This document shows positions 18,516 to 28,943 of a DNA stretch of 64,000 bases, piece after piece. How positions within the stretch are numbered: position 1 is the first letter of the stretch; each line of letters starts with the position of its first letter. Where the stretch lies: positions 544,983 to 608,982 of the forward strand of contig NZ_QAJL01000001.1 in the NCBI RefSeq assembly GCF_003852525.1. The letters run 5' to 3'. The notes below the pieces were generated by a model. It made no database searches. It had not been told where the DNA came from and saw nothing but the letters and a program-made list of their open reading frames with translations. This DNA comes from Pedobacter sp. KBW06. GTDB lineage: Bacteria > Bacteroidota > Bacteroidia > Sphingobacteriales > Sphingobacteriaceae. The position numbers and the translations under genes were made by a program.

Positions 18516-19787
18516 ATGGCTTTAAGTAGAATCTGGTCCGCTTTCATCATCATTGCGATTGTGGTTGCCAGTATAAAATGTTTCTTTTTAGGCGAAACCG
18601 AAATCTTCAACCTAATGATCGTTGGAAAAGCCAGTGATGCAGGAAATGTGTTAAAAGTAGATGGCATCATTGAAACCTGCTGGACGGCAGTAAATATCTG
18701 CCTGAAACTGATCGGTATCATGGCGCTGTTTATGGGCTTTATGGCCATCGCCGAAAGAGCCGGAGGCATCCGCTTATTGTCCAGAATCATTGGACCGTTC
18801 TTCTCCAAACTTTTCCCCGACATCCCAAAGGGACACCCTGCAACCGGACACATGGTAATGAATTTCTCGGCCAACTTACTGGGCCTGGATAATGCAGCCA
18901 CACCTTTCGGATTAAAAACCATGGAGAGCTTACAGGAACTTAATCCAAGCAAAGATACCGCCTCCAATGCACAGATCATGTTCCTTTGTTTACATGCCTC
19001 TGGTTTAACCTTGATTCCGGTAAGTATCATTGCCGTACGGGCTTCTTTAAATTCAGCCAATCCTACAGATATTTTTATCCCCTGTATGATCGCTACCTTT
19101 GTAGCCACCATGGCGGCCATGTTCATTGTTTCTTTCAAGCAAAAAATCAATGTTTTTCAACCGGTAATCCTGAGCTGGGTATTAGGTCTTTCTTCTGTAA
19201 TTGCATTATTGGTTTTATACCTGACCAGTCTGACCACTGCCGGCTTACAGCAATTCTCAGGGATTCTGAGCAATGGTTTATTGCTCTTAATATTTCTGCT
19301 GATTGTACTTGGCGGACTTTATAAAAAGATCAATGTATATGATGCTTTTGTAGAAGGTGCCAAAGGTGGTTTTGATACCGCCATACGCATTATCCCCTAT
19401 CTGGTGGGTATGTTGATCGCCATCAGTTTATTGCGCACCAGCGGCACCTTTGATATGGTGATCAATGGATTAAAACATGTATGTACTTTATTAGGTGCAG
19501 ATTCCCGTTTTATCGATGGCATTCCCACCGCACTGATCAGACCATTGAGCGGCAGTGGGGCAAGAGGAATGATGATTGATACGATGACCACACATGGACC
19601 GGACTCCTTTGCAGGAAGGTTATCCAGTATCTTACAAGGCTCTTCAGACACTACATTTTATGTAATTGCAGTATATTTCGGCTCTGTGAGCGTCACCAAT
19701 ACCCGGTATGCGATTGGTGCAATGCTGCTGGCTGACCTGGTAGGTGTTTGTACCGCTATAGGCTTATGTTATATGTTCTTTGGATAA
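18516..19787 (+). CDS. Nucleoside-recognition (SpmA/SpmB fusion) membrane protein
   Basis: A 423-residue multi-spanning membrane protein. Its first half matches SpmA (nucleoside recognition domain, with MVMNFSANLLGLDNAATPFG near residues 112-131 and ASGLTLIPVSIIAVRA) and its second half matches SpmB (GAKGGFDTAIRIIPYLVGMLIA, RPLSGSGARGMMID, SSDTTFYVIAVYFG). In Bacillus these are two spore-maturation proteins. In non-sporulating Bacteroidota the fused form is common, so no sporulation is implied; a transport role is likely but unproven. Confidence 0.88.
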   Translation: MALSRIWSAFIIIAIVVASIKCFFLGETEIFNLMIVGKASDAGNVLKVDGIIETCWTAVNICLKLIGIMALFMGFMAIAERAGGIRLLSRIIGPFFSKLFPDIPKGHPATGHMVMNFSANLLGLDNAATPFGLKTMESLQELNPSKDTASNAQIMFLCLHASGLTLIPVSIIAVRASLNSANPTDIFIPCMIATFVATMAAMFIVSFKQKINVFQPVILSWVLGLSSVIALLVLYLTSLTTAGLQQFSGILSNGLLLLIFLLIVLGGLYKKINVYDAFVEGAKGGFDTAIRIIPYLVGMLIAISLLRTSGTFDMVINGLKHVCTLLGADSRFIDGIPTALIRPLSGSGARGMMIDTMTTHGPDSFAGRLSSILQGSSDTTFYVIAVYFGSVSVTNTRYAIGAMLLADLVGVCTAIGLCYMFFG

Positions 19788-19804
19788 CAGGAAATCCATT
19801 TATG

Positions 19805-19840
19805 AAAAAGGCAGGTATTTTTTGAATACCTGCCTTTTTT
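19805..19840. terminator. Bidirectional terminator between the Spm-like and SusD genes
   Basis: AAAAAGGCAGGTATT (19805-19819) pairs perfectly with 19825-19839 around a 5-nt loop, with A and T runs on both sides. It serves the two convergent genes. Confidence 0.9.
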
Positions 19841-19844
19841 GTGT

Positions 19845-21278
19845 TTATGGTTTATCCCACCATACCCTTGCATTGAGGTCGTCCGCTCCCCCATAAGGGA
19901 AAGCCGCAACTGCGGCCGAGTAGTTTGGTCCATTGTTTGAAATTTCCTGGGTAGGATATCCTTCTCTTCTTGGAATAGCAAGATTGTTATTGTTCGGAGC
20001 AGGATTTAGCAAAGGATAACCCGTTCTTCTCCATTCTGCCCAGCCTTCATAGCCATGCATGAAAAGGTGGATCCAGCGTTGTTCTGCAATCTGACGAAGT
20101 CCTGTAGCCGGATTATAAGCAACTTGTGGCTGCGCTATAAATGTAGCGGCACTGCCGGCACTTTTCGTCCATTGAAGAATGGATTGTTCAATCGCCTTAT
20201 CATAATTGACCTTCGCATCTCCATCTCCACCCGGGATCCAGCCCAATTTTGCGGCTTCTGCTTTTGCAAACAAAGCCTGCGCATAAGTCACCAGATAAGT
20301 AGGTGAATTTTGCTGACGCAATGCCGATCCCAATAAAGAAATATTATTGATCACTACAGATACAGAACCTGGAAGTCCGTATTCTAACCCTACATAATTA
20401 CCAGCCACATTTTTATCTGCAAAAACCGGTAACCGGGGGTCATTTAATGGTTGCATATAGTCAACAACCGTTTTGCTCACTGCAAACCAGTTCCTTTTTA
20501 AACGCCCGAAAGAAGTGTACCAAAAGTTCTCATTGACTTTATCCACCAGATGAACATAAGTAAAGTTATCCTCATTCTTCTCCATAATCCCGTTCGCCAG
20601 GCTTTTCTTAAATTCGTCGGCACCTTTAACCGGATCTACTTTCGAAAGTCTTAATGCCATTAACAGGTGAATGGTATTGCCCAATTTTTTCCATTTAACC
20701 ATATCTCCACCGTAAATAATATCATTTTTGATATTACCGGCAACAAACGCCGCGTTTGCTTCATCCAGCAATTTGAAAAGGTCGTTATAGATTTGTTGCT
20801 GTGTATCGTACTTAGGCGTAAAATCTGCACGACCCTGAAAGGCCTCCGAATATGGAACAAGCCCCCATCGATCGGTAACATGCCAGAAATAATAGGCCTT
20901 CATGATCTTGGCTACGGCGATCTGGTTGGCGATGGGCCCTTCATTTGGATTATTTGCCACTTTGATCGCCTCTGTGAGGTTCATTAATGGCCCGGCATAG
21001 ATGGGGTAAAAATTAAAATTAACGGTGTTATAACGGCTATTATCCGTAAAAGTGGTCCCGGAAATATATTGGGGATAATGAATTCCATAAGGAGATGCAT
21101 TTTTATCGAATGCAGAACCAATATCAGGTAAAGATTGCTGTGCACTCGCAATCAGCTGCGTTGCTGAAGCCTTCTCCGGATTATTGGGATCTATATTGAT
21201 GTCATCATCAAATTTATTGCAGCCTGTTGTTGTTAAAGCAAGAACAGCAATCAGGCACATGTTATATAGTTGTTTCAT
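19845..21278 (-). CDS. SusD/RagB-like outer membrane lipoprotein
   Basis: A 477-residue nutrient-binding lipoprotein. The signal ends in a lipobox ALTTTGCNK with Cys20. The DPNNPEKASATQLIASAQQS start, the HVTDRWGLVPYSEAF block and the C-terminal EQRWIHLFMHGYEGWAEWRRTGYP helix are typical of the SusD-like subgroup that partners SusC transporters. It sits 11 bp behind the SusC gene on the same strand. No glycosidase, sulfatase or regulator is nearby, so the substrate (glycan, peptide or other) cannot be inferred. Confidence 0.93.
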   Translation of the reverse strand: MKQLYNMCLIAVLALTTTGCNKFDDDINIDPNNPEKASATQLIASAQQSLPDIGSAFDKNASPYGIHYPQYISGTTFTDNSRYNTVNFNFYPIYAGPLMNLTEAIKVANNPNEGPIANQIAVAKIMKAYYFWHVTDRWGLVPYSEAFQGRADFTPKYDTQQQIYNDLFKLLDEANAAFVAGNIKNDIIYGGDMVKWKKLGNTIHLLMALRLSKVDPVKGADEFKKSLANGIMEKNEDNFTYVHLVDKVNENFWYTSFGRLKRNWFAVSKTVVDYMQPLNDPRLPVFADKNVAGNYVGLEYGLPGSVSVVINNISLLGSALRQQNSPTYLVTYAQALFAKAEAAKLGWIPGGDGDAKVNYDKAIEQSILQWTKSAGSAATFIAQPQVAYNPATGLRQIAEQRWIHLFMHGYEGWAEWRRTGYPLLNPAPNNNNLAIPRREGYPTQEISNNGPNYSAAVAAFPYGGADDLNARVWWDKP

Positions 21279-21289
21279 TTGAGTATAGA

Positions 21290-24200
21290 TTAAAATGTCA
21301 GATTCAGGTTAATACCATAAGAACGTACCGTTTGAAACTCTCCTTTTTCCAACCAGCTGATAGAGGCGCTTCCGGTAGACAATTCAGATGGGTCGAGTCC
21401 TTTTGGTGCTTTCTGCCAGATCATCGCTGGATTTCTGGCCACCACAGCAAGCTTAGCCGTTTTGAAAGGGGTTTTCTTCATAAAACCTTCTGTAAAATTG
21501 TAACCGATGCTCACTTCTCTCAGTTTGATATAAGAAGCGCTGTATAACCATTCCTCATAGACTTTAGTTCCAATGGAGTTTCTGAAATAAGACCTGGCGT
21601 CTACATATCCATTAAATTCCTGTCCACTTACATCTACGCCGGCGATTTTTGTTCCGGGACCATAGATTCCATTCAACTTAACCCCTCCATTATTAGCCAG
21701 GGGATCACGTACATTTGCGCCCCTATCGTTCATTACAGCGGTCTCTGCTCCCTGTCCTGATTTTGTAGCCAGCATTTTTGTCCAGCTAAAAAATTTCCCT
21801 CCACTTTGAAAATCAATCATGGCTGAGATATCGAATTTCCCGATTTTAAAGTTATTCAGAAATCCTCCGGTGAACTCAGGCAATACACTTCCGAAATCAT
21901 GATTGGTTTCGATTAAAGGCAGGTTATCCGCTCCTAAAAGAATCTTTCCACTCTGAGGATCTCTGGCATAGGCTTGCCCAACCAGGCTTCCGAAACTTTT
22001 ATTAACTGTTGCATTCAGGTACATGTTTACACTGGAATAGGTATTTATATCCAGCTGGTATACCGTCAGGTCCTGATACAGTTCTTTAATAATACTTTTA
22101 TTATGGTTAAAGTTCAAGGTGGCATCCCAACTGAACAGCTTGGAACGGACAGGCGTTCCGGACAAGGAGAATTCAATTCCCTGATTTTGAATCATCCCGG
22201 CATTTACTACGTTTGTTGTATATCCACTCGCGCCTGATACCGAAAGATTGATGATCTGATTTTTATTTTTCTGTTGATAATAAGTGAATTCAAAACCCAA
22301 CCTGTTGCTCAGAAACTTCAGGTCCGTTCCTACTTCAAAGGAATTTGCGAAAGCAGGTTTTATATTCGGGTTGTTCAGCTTATCCGGAACGAATAAGGTA
22401 TTGATGTTCACATCTGTATTTTTATAAACACTTCCCGGAGAGTAGTAAGGTTCTACCTGATAAGGTCGAAGGTCAGAACCTGCAAGGGCATAGCTGGCCC
22501 TTAGCTTACCAAAAGAAAGCGGCTCCCATTTCAGCAACTGGCTGAAGACGAAGCTACCTGAGACCGAATAGTACCAATAGGAATTGTTATTTTTCGGCAA
22601 TGCCGAGGAGTTGTCGTTTCTAAGGGAGGCATCTAAGAAATAGGTATCCTTATACCCTACTGAAGCCATGGCATAAGCACTGCGAACTTCCTTTCTACGC
22701 AAATATGAGGTGCTTTCCGGACGATCAACAGAAGCAGCCATACTGTAAAAGTCGGGGCTTGACAAACCGCCTACCGTGGCCTGAAAGGTTTGTGTAAACT
22801 TCTCCGTATACAAATTGGCACCAAGATTTCCCGTTAAAGAGATGTCGCCAAACTGCTTATTATATTGTCCCAGGAACTCGTAGTTATTGTCAATTCCCTG
22901 GTATTTACCTACAGAATAAGCATCGTCCAGACGGCCGCCGAAAGCTTCCTTATGAGAGATATTTTGTGTATACCTGTCTGAACGTACAAAAGCGCTTAAT
23001 TTCAATTCCGGTAAGACCTGATAATTCAGGTTTACATCGCCAAATAAACGGTCGCGATCATCATTGTTTAGACTTCTGTAGGCATCAAAAAAAGGATTAT
23101 TCCAGTCGCTGGGCCTATTATTAGCACTGGTGATCATCCCCGTGCTGGTATTCGGATTCACATTCCAATTCATGATCGTTCCATCGGCATATTGATAATT
23201 ACGCAATCTGTCGATGTCTATATTTCGCTGGAACCATTGGGTAGCTCCGGAGAAAGACCCCTGATATCCCTGTTCCGGCCGCTGCCCGTTATTGTTGGCA
23301 TAATTTGCGTTTACGCCAACGGTCAGTTTATCGGTCAGCTTCAGGTCAGAACTTAAACTCAGGTTATTTCTTTTCAGCCAGGTATTAGGGATGGTTCCAT
23401 TAATATAGGCGTTGTTATAAGACAAACGATAAGAAGAGTTTTCATTTCCACCGGTCACAGAGATGCTGTTATTAATGTTCTTTCCGGTTTCGTAGAAATT
23501 GCGGATATTATTGGGTTGTGGAACAAATGGCGTTAACTTTCCGTAATCCGCATCCTGAGGGTAAAAGCTATAATACATTCGTACCGGAGTACCATCCATT
23601 TTTGGACCCCAGCTTTCGTCATTTCCATTGATGTACTTATCTCCGTTGGCCAGGGTCTGGAAAGTCTGGTTATTACCTACCCCATAAATATTTTGCAAAG
23701 GCAGAAAATTGCTGACCTTTTCAATCGAGAAACCTGAATTGAAACGTACATCTACTTTTTTAGCCCCCTTACTCCCCTTTCTTGTCGTAATCATGATCAC
23801 GCCGTTTTGTCCGCGGATTCCATAAAGTGCCGAAGCTGCTGCGCCTTTCAAAACATTTAAGGATTCGATATCCTCCGGATTGATGTCCTGAGAGATATTG
23901 CCGAGATCCACACCATTTCCACTGTCGGTACTGAAGTTGGCATCAGAGATGGGCGTACCATCTACAACAATCAATGGAGCGCTGCTGCCACTTAATGAGT
24001 TAACACCACGGATTTTGATCTTCTGCGTTCCTCCCATGCTTGCACCCGAGGAGCCAACAACCTGTACCCCGGCCACTTTTCCTGCCAGAGAGCCCAGTAC
24101 ATTTTGCTCTTTTGTCATCGTCAGGTTATCCCCTTTGACCGTTTGTGTCGAATAACCGATAGATTTTTCACTTCGTTTGATGCCCAACGCAGTCACCACT

Positions 24201-24514
24201 ACTTCTGTGAGTGATGTTTCATCCGGCATCAAGTTAATATTGATCAATGTGCGGTTGTTAACAGGAACCTCCTGTGTCAAAAAACCGAGGTATTTTACAA
24301 CAAGTGTTGTTGCATTGGCCGGCAAGGTAAGGCTATAAGTACCATCCGGCTGAGTTGAAGTTCCTGAGGTGCTGCCTTTGACAAGGACACTTGCACCCGG
24401 AATGCCTGCTCCATTACCTGCATCACTCACCTTTCCCCGAACAATTTGCTGGGCAAAACCACTGAATGCGAATAAAATAAAACAGGAACAAATAAGGGTA
24501 AATCTTTTGTTCAT
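21290..24514 (-). CDS. SusC/RagA-family TonB-linked outer membrane transporter
   Basis: A 1074-residue TonB-dependent transporter. It has a signal peptide (to GFAQQ), an N-terminal CarboxypepD_reg-like domain (IVRGKVSDAGNGAGIPGASV), the TonB-box/plug region with TEVVVTALGIKRSEKSIGYS, the SusC signature NPEDIESLNVLKGAAASALYG and GVIMITTRKG, and a long beta-barrel ending in an aromatic residue (NLNLTF). With the SusD protein downstream it forms the usual lidded import complex. No anti-sigma/ECF pair is adjacent, so regulation is not of the obvious trans-envelope type. Confidence 0.95.
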   Translation of the reverse strand: MNKRFTLICSCFILFAFSGFAQQIVRGKVSDAGNGAGIPGASVLVKGSTSGTSTQPDGTYSLTLPANATTLVVKYLGFLTQEVPVNNRTLININLMPDETSLTEVVVTALGIKRSEKSIGYSTQTVKGDNLTMTKEQNVLGSLAGKVAGVQVVGSSGASMGGTQKIKIRGVNSLSGSSAPLIVVDGTPISDANFSTDSGNGVDLGNISQDINPEDIESLNVLKGAAASALYGIRGQNGVIMITTRKGSKGAKKVDVRFNSGFSIEKVSNFLPLQNIYGVGNNQTFQTLANGDKYINGNDESWGPKMDGTPVRMYYSFYPQDADYGKLTPFVPQPNNIRNFYETGKNINNSISVTGGNENSSYRLSYNNAYINGTIPNTWLKRNNLSLSSDLKLTDKLTVGVNANYANNNGQRPEQGYQGSFSGATQWFQRNIDIDRLRNYQYADGTIMNWNVNPNTSTGMITSANNRPSDWNNPFFDAYRSLNNDDRDRLFGDVNLNYQVLPELKLSAFVRSDRYTQNISHKEAFGGRLDDAYSVGKYQGIDNNYEFLGQYNKQFGDISLTGNLGANLYTEKFTQTFQATVGGLSSPDFYSMAASVDRPESTSYLRRKEVRSAYAMASVGYKDTYFLDASLRNDNSSALPKNNNSYWYYSVSGSFVFSQLLKWEPLSFGKLRASYALAGSDLRPYQVEPYYSPGSVYKNTDVNINTLFVPDKLNNPNIKPAFANSFEVGTDLKFLSNRLGFEFTYYQQKNKNQIINLSVSGASGYTTNVVNAGMIQNQGIEFSLSGTPVRSKLFSWDATLNFNHNKSIIKELYQDLTVYQLDINTYSSVNMYLNATVNKSFGSLVGQAYARDPQSGKILLGADNLPLIETNHDFGSVLPEFTGGFLNNFKIGKFDISAMIDFQSGGKFFSWTKMLATKSGQGAETAVMNDRGANVRDPLANNGGVKLNGIYGPGTKIAGVDVSGQEFNGYVDARSYFRNSIGTKVYEEWLYSASYIKLREVSIGYNFTEGFMKKTPFKTAKLAVVARNPAMIWQKAPKGLDPSELSTGSASISWLEKGEFQTVRSYGINLNLTF

Positions 24515-24657
24515 TTGGTTAGTATTTAAGTTTCGATAAAGGAAAATACTAAAAAAATGACGGTAATATCAATATATTATTCGCTTTAGCTAAATTGATA
24601 CACGATTACCATTAAATGGATATTTAAGGTATAAATATTTACAAAAACAGAAAATAA

Positions 24658-24894
24658 CTAAGCAAGTTTGCTTAGCGACAGGCGGTTGATAATTTGTTCG
24701 AGTATCCCAGGTTCGACACTTGTATATTTTGAAGATCTCCAGGTACTGGAGGAATCCAGCCATACGCAAAAGGAATGATAGCCATCCAATACTACGGCAT
24801 ACGTTTCATGAAAATCGTCCTGAATCCTCATGCAAAAACCTTTCACAGGTTTTCCCTGAACATCAAATTGAAAGTTGAGATAATTACTTAGCAT
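24658..24894 (-). CDS. Small protein of unknown function
   Basis: I do not recognise this 78-residue product. It begins MLSNYLNFQFDVQGKPVKGF, is rich in aromatic residues in the middle (YAVVLDGYHSFCVWLD) and ends with a Leu/Ser-rich helix-like tail. There is no signal peptide or membrane segment. It lies upstream of the SusC gene on the same strand with a 143-bp gap and is divergent from the OsmC gene. Codon use looks like its neighbours, which supports a real gene. Confidence 0.6.
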   Translation of the reverse strand: MLSNYLNFQFDVQGKPVKGFCMRIQDDFHETYAVVLDGYHSFCVWLDSSSTWRSSKYTSVEPGILEQIINRLSLSKLA

Positions 24895-25048
24895 ATTTAT
24901 ATGAGGTTAGGTATTGACAACAAATTTATTGTCGAAATGTTTAGGTAATCTTAACTAAATAATATTTAATTGTGAAATGAGCAAACGTTTTGTACATCCT
25001 GTTGTTCCAGTATTTACATCAGTTTAATAATTACTTCCATTTATCAAT

Positions 25049-25453
25049 ATGTCAGACAAACAAATTACCGCAATAACCGAACTGGACAGGTCAAATTACA
25101 AAACAAAAGTGTATTCCGATGGACACTTTATTTACTCCGATGAGCCTGAAGACCTTGGTGGAACAAATGAAGGGATGGCACCTGGTGCATTGTTGCTTGC
25201 CAGCCTGGGTAGCTGTACAGCCATTACGATAAGGATGTATGCAGACAGAAAGGAGCTTAACCTCGAATTTATCCGGATTGAGCTGGCGATATGCAAGGAA
25301 AAAGACATGAACGAGGCTACCGTAATCACCAGAAAAATTGAATTAACCGGAGCGCTGACAGGAGAGCAACATGACCGCTTGATGCAAATCGCAGATAAAT
25401 GTCCGATTCATAAGATTTTGAGTAACCCGATTAAGATCGAAACTCAGGTTTAA
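25049..25453 (+). CDS. OsmC family peroxiredoxin-like protein
   Basis: A 134-residue protein of the OsmC/Ohr superfamily, which reduces organic hydroperoxides or related electrophiles with a pair of cysteines. The two expected cysteines are present: LLASLGSCTAITIRMYAD (Cys about 58) and ADKCPIHKIL (Cys about 119). The short N-terminal beta region (NYKTKVYSDGHFIYSDEPEDLGG) resembles the YhfA-like branch rather than Ohr. It is monocistronic, with a terminator directly after it. Confidence 0.9.
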   Translation: MSDKQITAITELDRSNYKTKVYSDGHFIYSDEPEDLGGTNEGMAPGALLLASLGSCTAITIRMYADRKELNLEFIRIELAICKEKDMNEATVITRKIELTGALTGEQHDRLMQIADKCPIHKILSNPIKIETQV

Positions 25454-25462
25454 TGTTGAAAA

Positions 25463-25508
25463 CAGAAAGCTCCTCTTTTATTCATGTAAAGAGGGACTTT
25501 CTGTTTTT
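25463..25508 (+). terminator. Terminator after the OsmC gene; overlaps the end of the convergent phage tail gene
   Basis: CAGAAAG (25463-25469) pairs with CTTTCTG (25497-25503), and an inner arm TCCTCTTT pairs with AAAGAG/GGA with bulges. A T run follows. The last codons and stop of the minus-strand tail gene lie inside the hairpin. Confidence 0.7.
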
Positions 25509-28500
25509 AATCTTTTGCAATCTGCAGGATAGTTTTGCGCTCTAAAGTGCTCAAAACTTGTTCCCGGATTATTTCTAATTTCAATTGCGCCGTCCTGTCC
25601 TACAGCTATTTGAGAAGCTACAATACCGGCCCAATGAAAGGATATATTTGGACTTCCGGCAGGTAAGCCACCTCTAAATACTTCAATGTTGGCAGTTGTA
25701 TAGCTTGTTCCAACACCGCCCGCTAGCCTGGCAGTCCTGCTGTAACCACTCCATATAACTTCTCTCCAATCCTCCCTTGTTCCCCGGTCACCATTTATAT
25801 TTCTGAATGCCAACTGACCTCCGCCTCCATATCCTCCATTTAATTGCAGTCCATATCCACTGCCAAATTGAGTAATCGTGCCGTCAAAAGGAGCGTTTAC
25901 TGCGTAAGTGAACGAACTTGTATTAGGCTCTACCAAATTAGCATCTACACCGAAAACCTGATTTTCTTGATGATACCTATTGCCTTTCCCTAACGAAAGG
26001 AATTTAGACATACTGTCAGCGCTCCCCGGTCTGTAATTTGATCCATCCCACACCATAGCGTATAACGGTGTGTCGCTAAAAACATCACCAAAATAACCTA
26101 CGCCCATCCATTTAGCACTATTTGCAACACTGAAATTTGAAGGGCTGTAAACGTAGGCATTTGTAGCTTCGTTCCCTCCATACAACCAAGTAGGTTGACC
26201 CGGCTGGCCGGACCAGTTAAATTTTAATGCGTTTCCTGAGTTATCAACCGTATTGGAAATTTGAGATCTTCCAGAGATATTATTATTGAAGGTAGAGCCG
26301 CTGTTAATCCCAACAAAAGCCTGCACAGATGTTGCATTTTTAAGCTTAGCAACATTAGTTCCGTCATTGGCCATTAACCCGTTTATAGTCCCTCCAACTA
26401 TGGAAGAAAAATCATTGGCAGACCCATTCCATAAATTTGAATTACCTGCTGAATTAGCGGTGGCAGCATTACCTGTAATGTTAATCCCCCAGGTGCCGGA
26501 AACATTGCCACCACCGACAAAGGCGTATCTAGCATCACTTTGAGGTTTAGTGTAGTAGTTAGAAAGATCAAAGGACACGAGTTTATTTGACCATTTTCCG
26601 GTTGCGGCGTCAAACATTAATACCTGCCCATTTAATTCCGTGGCTACTTTCAATGTATTGTTAAGGTCCCAAAGCGAAGCAACAATCCCCGGAGAAGTTC
26701 CACCGCCACCGGTACCGGCTTCATCGATGTATACCTTCCATTTTTTTGTACCAGTTGTCGGGATAGTCATTTTTGAGGCTTCGCTGAAATCGGCAATACC
26801 ACCACTATATACCCTTATTTGTTCATCTGGTTTTAGAATGACTCTTGAGCCGGCAAGCTGAAACTTATTGTCTCCACTAATCACTACATCACCGATCTGT
26901 GAGCCCGGGCCAGCGGTTATCTTTCCTTCAAAGACACCACCTGCAGCGAATAAGGTTCCGTCCCTTGCAACTCTAAACTTTGCCTGATCAGGCTGACTCA
27001 ACGATTGGGCTCCAACGAACAAAGGAAAAGCACCCTCATCTCCAATTGCAGAGAAGTGATCGCCGTATCCAACAATAAGTTTTTTGGAGACTACTCCCCC
27101 ACGGACCGTAAGCTGGCCGGGAACCGTGACACCGAAATCCATTCCGGAAACAGAATCACCAAGATTAAACTTACCGTCAGTCAGGTTAAAAAAGTTCAAT
27201 CCGGAAAGATCTTTCAGTACACCGGCCGTGATCTGGTCCCCAATTATGAAGGTCATTCCTTTTGTAAACTCATGATCTCGTCTACCATCGATTACTGAGA
27301 ATAATACACCGGCCTGTAAATTAAAGAAGCCTGTTTCCTGCTCAGCAGTTATAATCGCCGACGAAATCACCCATGTACCGACAAGACTTGTCCGGGATAC
27401 CCTGGCATATACATAATAAGTTGCCGCCGGATCCAAAGCAGTGAACTGACGAGCTGCCATATTCCAGACAAAGCCTACACCTGGGATATCAAGGGCAAAA
27501 TGCACCAACTGACCCGCCGAAATATCAAAAACAGAAGGATCTCCACCAGAGTTCGCTTCAAAACCAATGCCTCGCAGTGAGAAGTTGGTCGCTTTCGCGC
27601 CTACAGAGAGGTACAAGGTTTCAATGCTTCCCGCTCTGATTTTCTCCAGATAATAGTTGCCTTCCGGATCAACAACATAATTCTGAAGCTCTGAAGTGGT
27701 CCTTGCATTTCTGCGGGCCCTGTTGACATCATATAGCTTATTCAGGTTTACAATGTTCTTTACATTCTCCTTTTCAATGATGTTCCTGATGATGGAAGTG
27801 ATAGTCACCTCATCCGCCAGCTCCAAAGTGATCTTTCGAGGATCCTGCAGGTCAATACTCAATCCGACAATGCGGATATTGACAGCTCCATTCAGTACCG
27901 GTGATGTGATGGTACAGAAATCGCCTGCTCTGATGTCAAAAAGGTTGTTAGCCTCAATGAAAGCCGGAGAGCAAACCACCTCACACTTAATAGGCTTTTC
28001 TTTGCTTTTGTTCAGCAATTCTAGAGCTTTAGCATCAAGCCTATTCTCAGCATCAGTAACGTATGCTGCCGGCATCTGCAAGTCATGGAGGACGTACTTA
28101 TCTCCAACTGCGGGCTTTAAAAATTGATTTGGAAGTCCTGCTGCACCGAACGCCGTTTCGCTGGTGTCCGGATTGAATTCAATTGCCTTTGTGGTAGAAT
28201 TGTAGTTATTGATCTCAAAATCATATCCAGCAAGCAGCCCGGTGGTAAAGGAGATCTTAGCGGTGATGCCTGGTTGCTTTAAAGCCTCGATATCAAAGTT
28301 CAATGAACTATCAATAACAACTGTCGTTTTAGGTCCAAGCGCACTAATCACTCCTTCACGTTCCGGAATAACTTCACTGAAGGTCTTGCTTCGCTCAATG
28401 ACACCGTATTTTGCTATGGTTGCTGCATCCGCCATTAAGAACCTGGAAGATCCCAGCAATTTACGTGAAGCCACGCCAGCAGAATTCTTGCGATATCCCA

Positions 28501-28885
28501 CCGGCAGGTTTTGACTTCCTCCAAAATAATACAGCTTGGTGATTATCTGGAAATCATCAGGAGTGAGAGCCCTAACTTCATACAGGCCTTTACCGTGGCC
28601 ATACTCGAAATTTAATCCCGTTGCTCTTCCTTGCTTAGAAAAGTGGATAATCTTACCGTCAATCCAGAATTCAGTTTTAAACTGCTCAGCCAATTTGGTT
28701 AATACGGTCCGGCAATTATCATCGTCACTGAATGACATCGTAACCGCCTCGCCATCATCAACGCCACCAAGCGACCAACCGGACGATCTTCTATTGGCAT
28801 TTTTGATAAGTAGGTCCAGAAAAACCGAAGGTTTCCCTGTTAACGAGAACTCAGATAACGTTAACGCATTATCCTGATCATACAT
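25478..28885 (-). CDS. Phage tail-tip/tail fibre protein, N-terminally truncated
   Basis: The 1135-residue product has an N-terminal tail-associated region (FSLTGKPSVFLDLLIKNANR, FKTEFWIDGKIIHFSKQGR, EYGHGKGLYEVRALTPDDFQ, REGVISAL) found in tail proteins of Bacteroidota siphophages. It continues with a Gly-rich stalk (residues ~560-760), a YYTKPQSDARYAF trimer segment near 780 and a receptor-type tip. The frame stays open upstream to 28963 without an ATG and reads NFEADAAYSLIDTQYF, which still looks like family sequence. The true N-terminus is therefore missing and the ATG at 28885 is internal. The stop lies in the OsmC terminator. Confidence 0.8.
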   Translation of the reverse strand: MYDQDNALTLSEFSLTGKPSVFLDLLIKNANRRSSGWSLGGVDDGEAVTMSFSDDDNCRTVLTKLAEQFKTEFWIDGKIIHFSKQGRATGLNFEYGHGKGLYEVRALTPDDFQIITKLYYFGGSQNLPVGYRKNSAGVASRKLLGSSRFLMADAATIAKYGVIERSKTFSEVIPEREGVISALGPKTTVVIDSSLNFDIEALKQPGITAKISFTTGLLAGYDFEINNYNSTTKAIEFNPDTSETAFGAAGLPNQFLKPAVGDKYVLHDLQMPAAYVTDAENRLDAKALELLNKSKEKPIKCEVVCSPAFIEANNLFDIRAGDFCTITSPVLNGAVNIRIVGLSIDLQDPRKITLELADEVTITSIIRNIIEKENVKNIVNLNKLYDVNRARRNARTTSELQNYVVDPEGNYYLEKIRAGSIETLYLSVGAKATNFSLRGIGFEANSGGDPSVFDISAGQLVHFALDIPGVGFVWNMAARQFTALDPAATYYVYARVSRTSLVGTWVISSAIITAEQETGFFNLQAGVLFSVIDGRRDHEFTKGMTFIIGDQITAGVLKDLSGLNFFNLTDGKFNLGDSVSGMDFGVTVPGQLTVRGGVVSKKLIVGYGDHFSAIGDEGAFPLFVGAQSLSQPDQAKFRVARDGTLFAAGGVFEGKITAGPGSQIGDVVISGDNKFQLAGSRVILKPDEQIRVYSGGIADFSEASKMTIPTTGTKKWKVYIDEAGTGGGGTSPGIVASLWDLNNTLKVATELNGQVLMFDAATGKWSNKLVSFDLSNYYTKPQSDARYAFVGGGNVSGTWGINITGNAATANSAGNSNLWNGSANDFSSIVGGTINGLMANDGTNVAKLKNATSVQAFVGINSGSTFNNNISGRSQISNTVDNSGNALKFNWSGQPGQPTWLYGGNEATNAYVYSPSNFSVANSAKWMGVGYFGDVFSDTPLYAMVWDGSNYRPGSADSMSKFLSLGKGNRYHQENQVFGVDANLVEPNTSSFTYAVNAPFDGTITQFGSGYGLQLNGGYGGGGQLAFRNINGDRGTREDWREVIWSGYSRTARLAGGVGTSYTTANIEVFRGGLPAGSPNISFHWAGIVASQIAVGQDGAIEIRNNPGTSFEHFRAQNYPADCKRLKTESPSLHE

Positions 28886-28943
28886 GAAATATTGCGTATC
28901 AATCAGTGAGTAAGCTGCATCTGCCTCGAAATTGGCAGAATAA

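Noticed and set aside
18516..19787. Sporulation function for the SpmA/SpmB-like protein.
   Set aside because: The fused form is common in non-sporulating Bacteroidota and no other spore gene is present.
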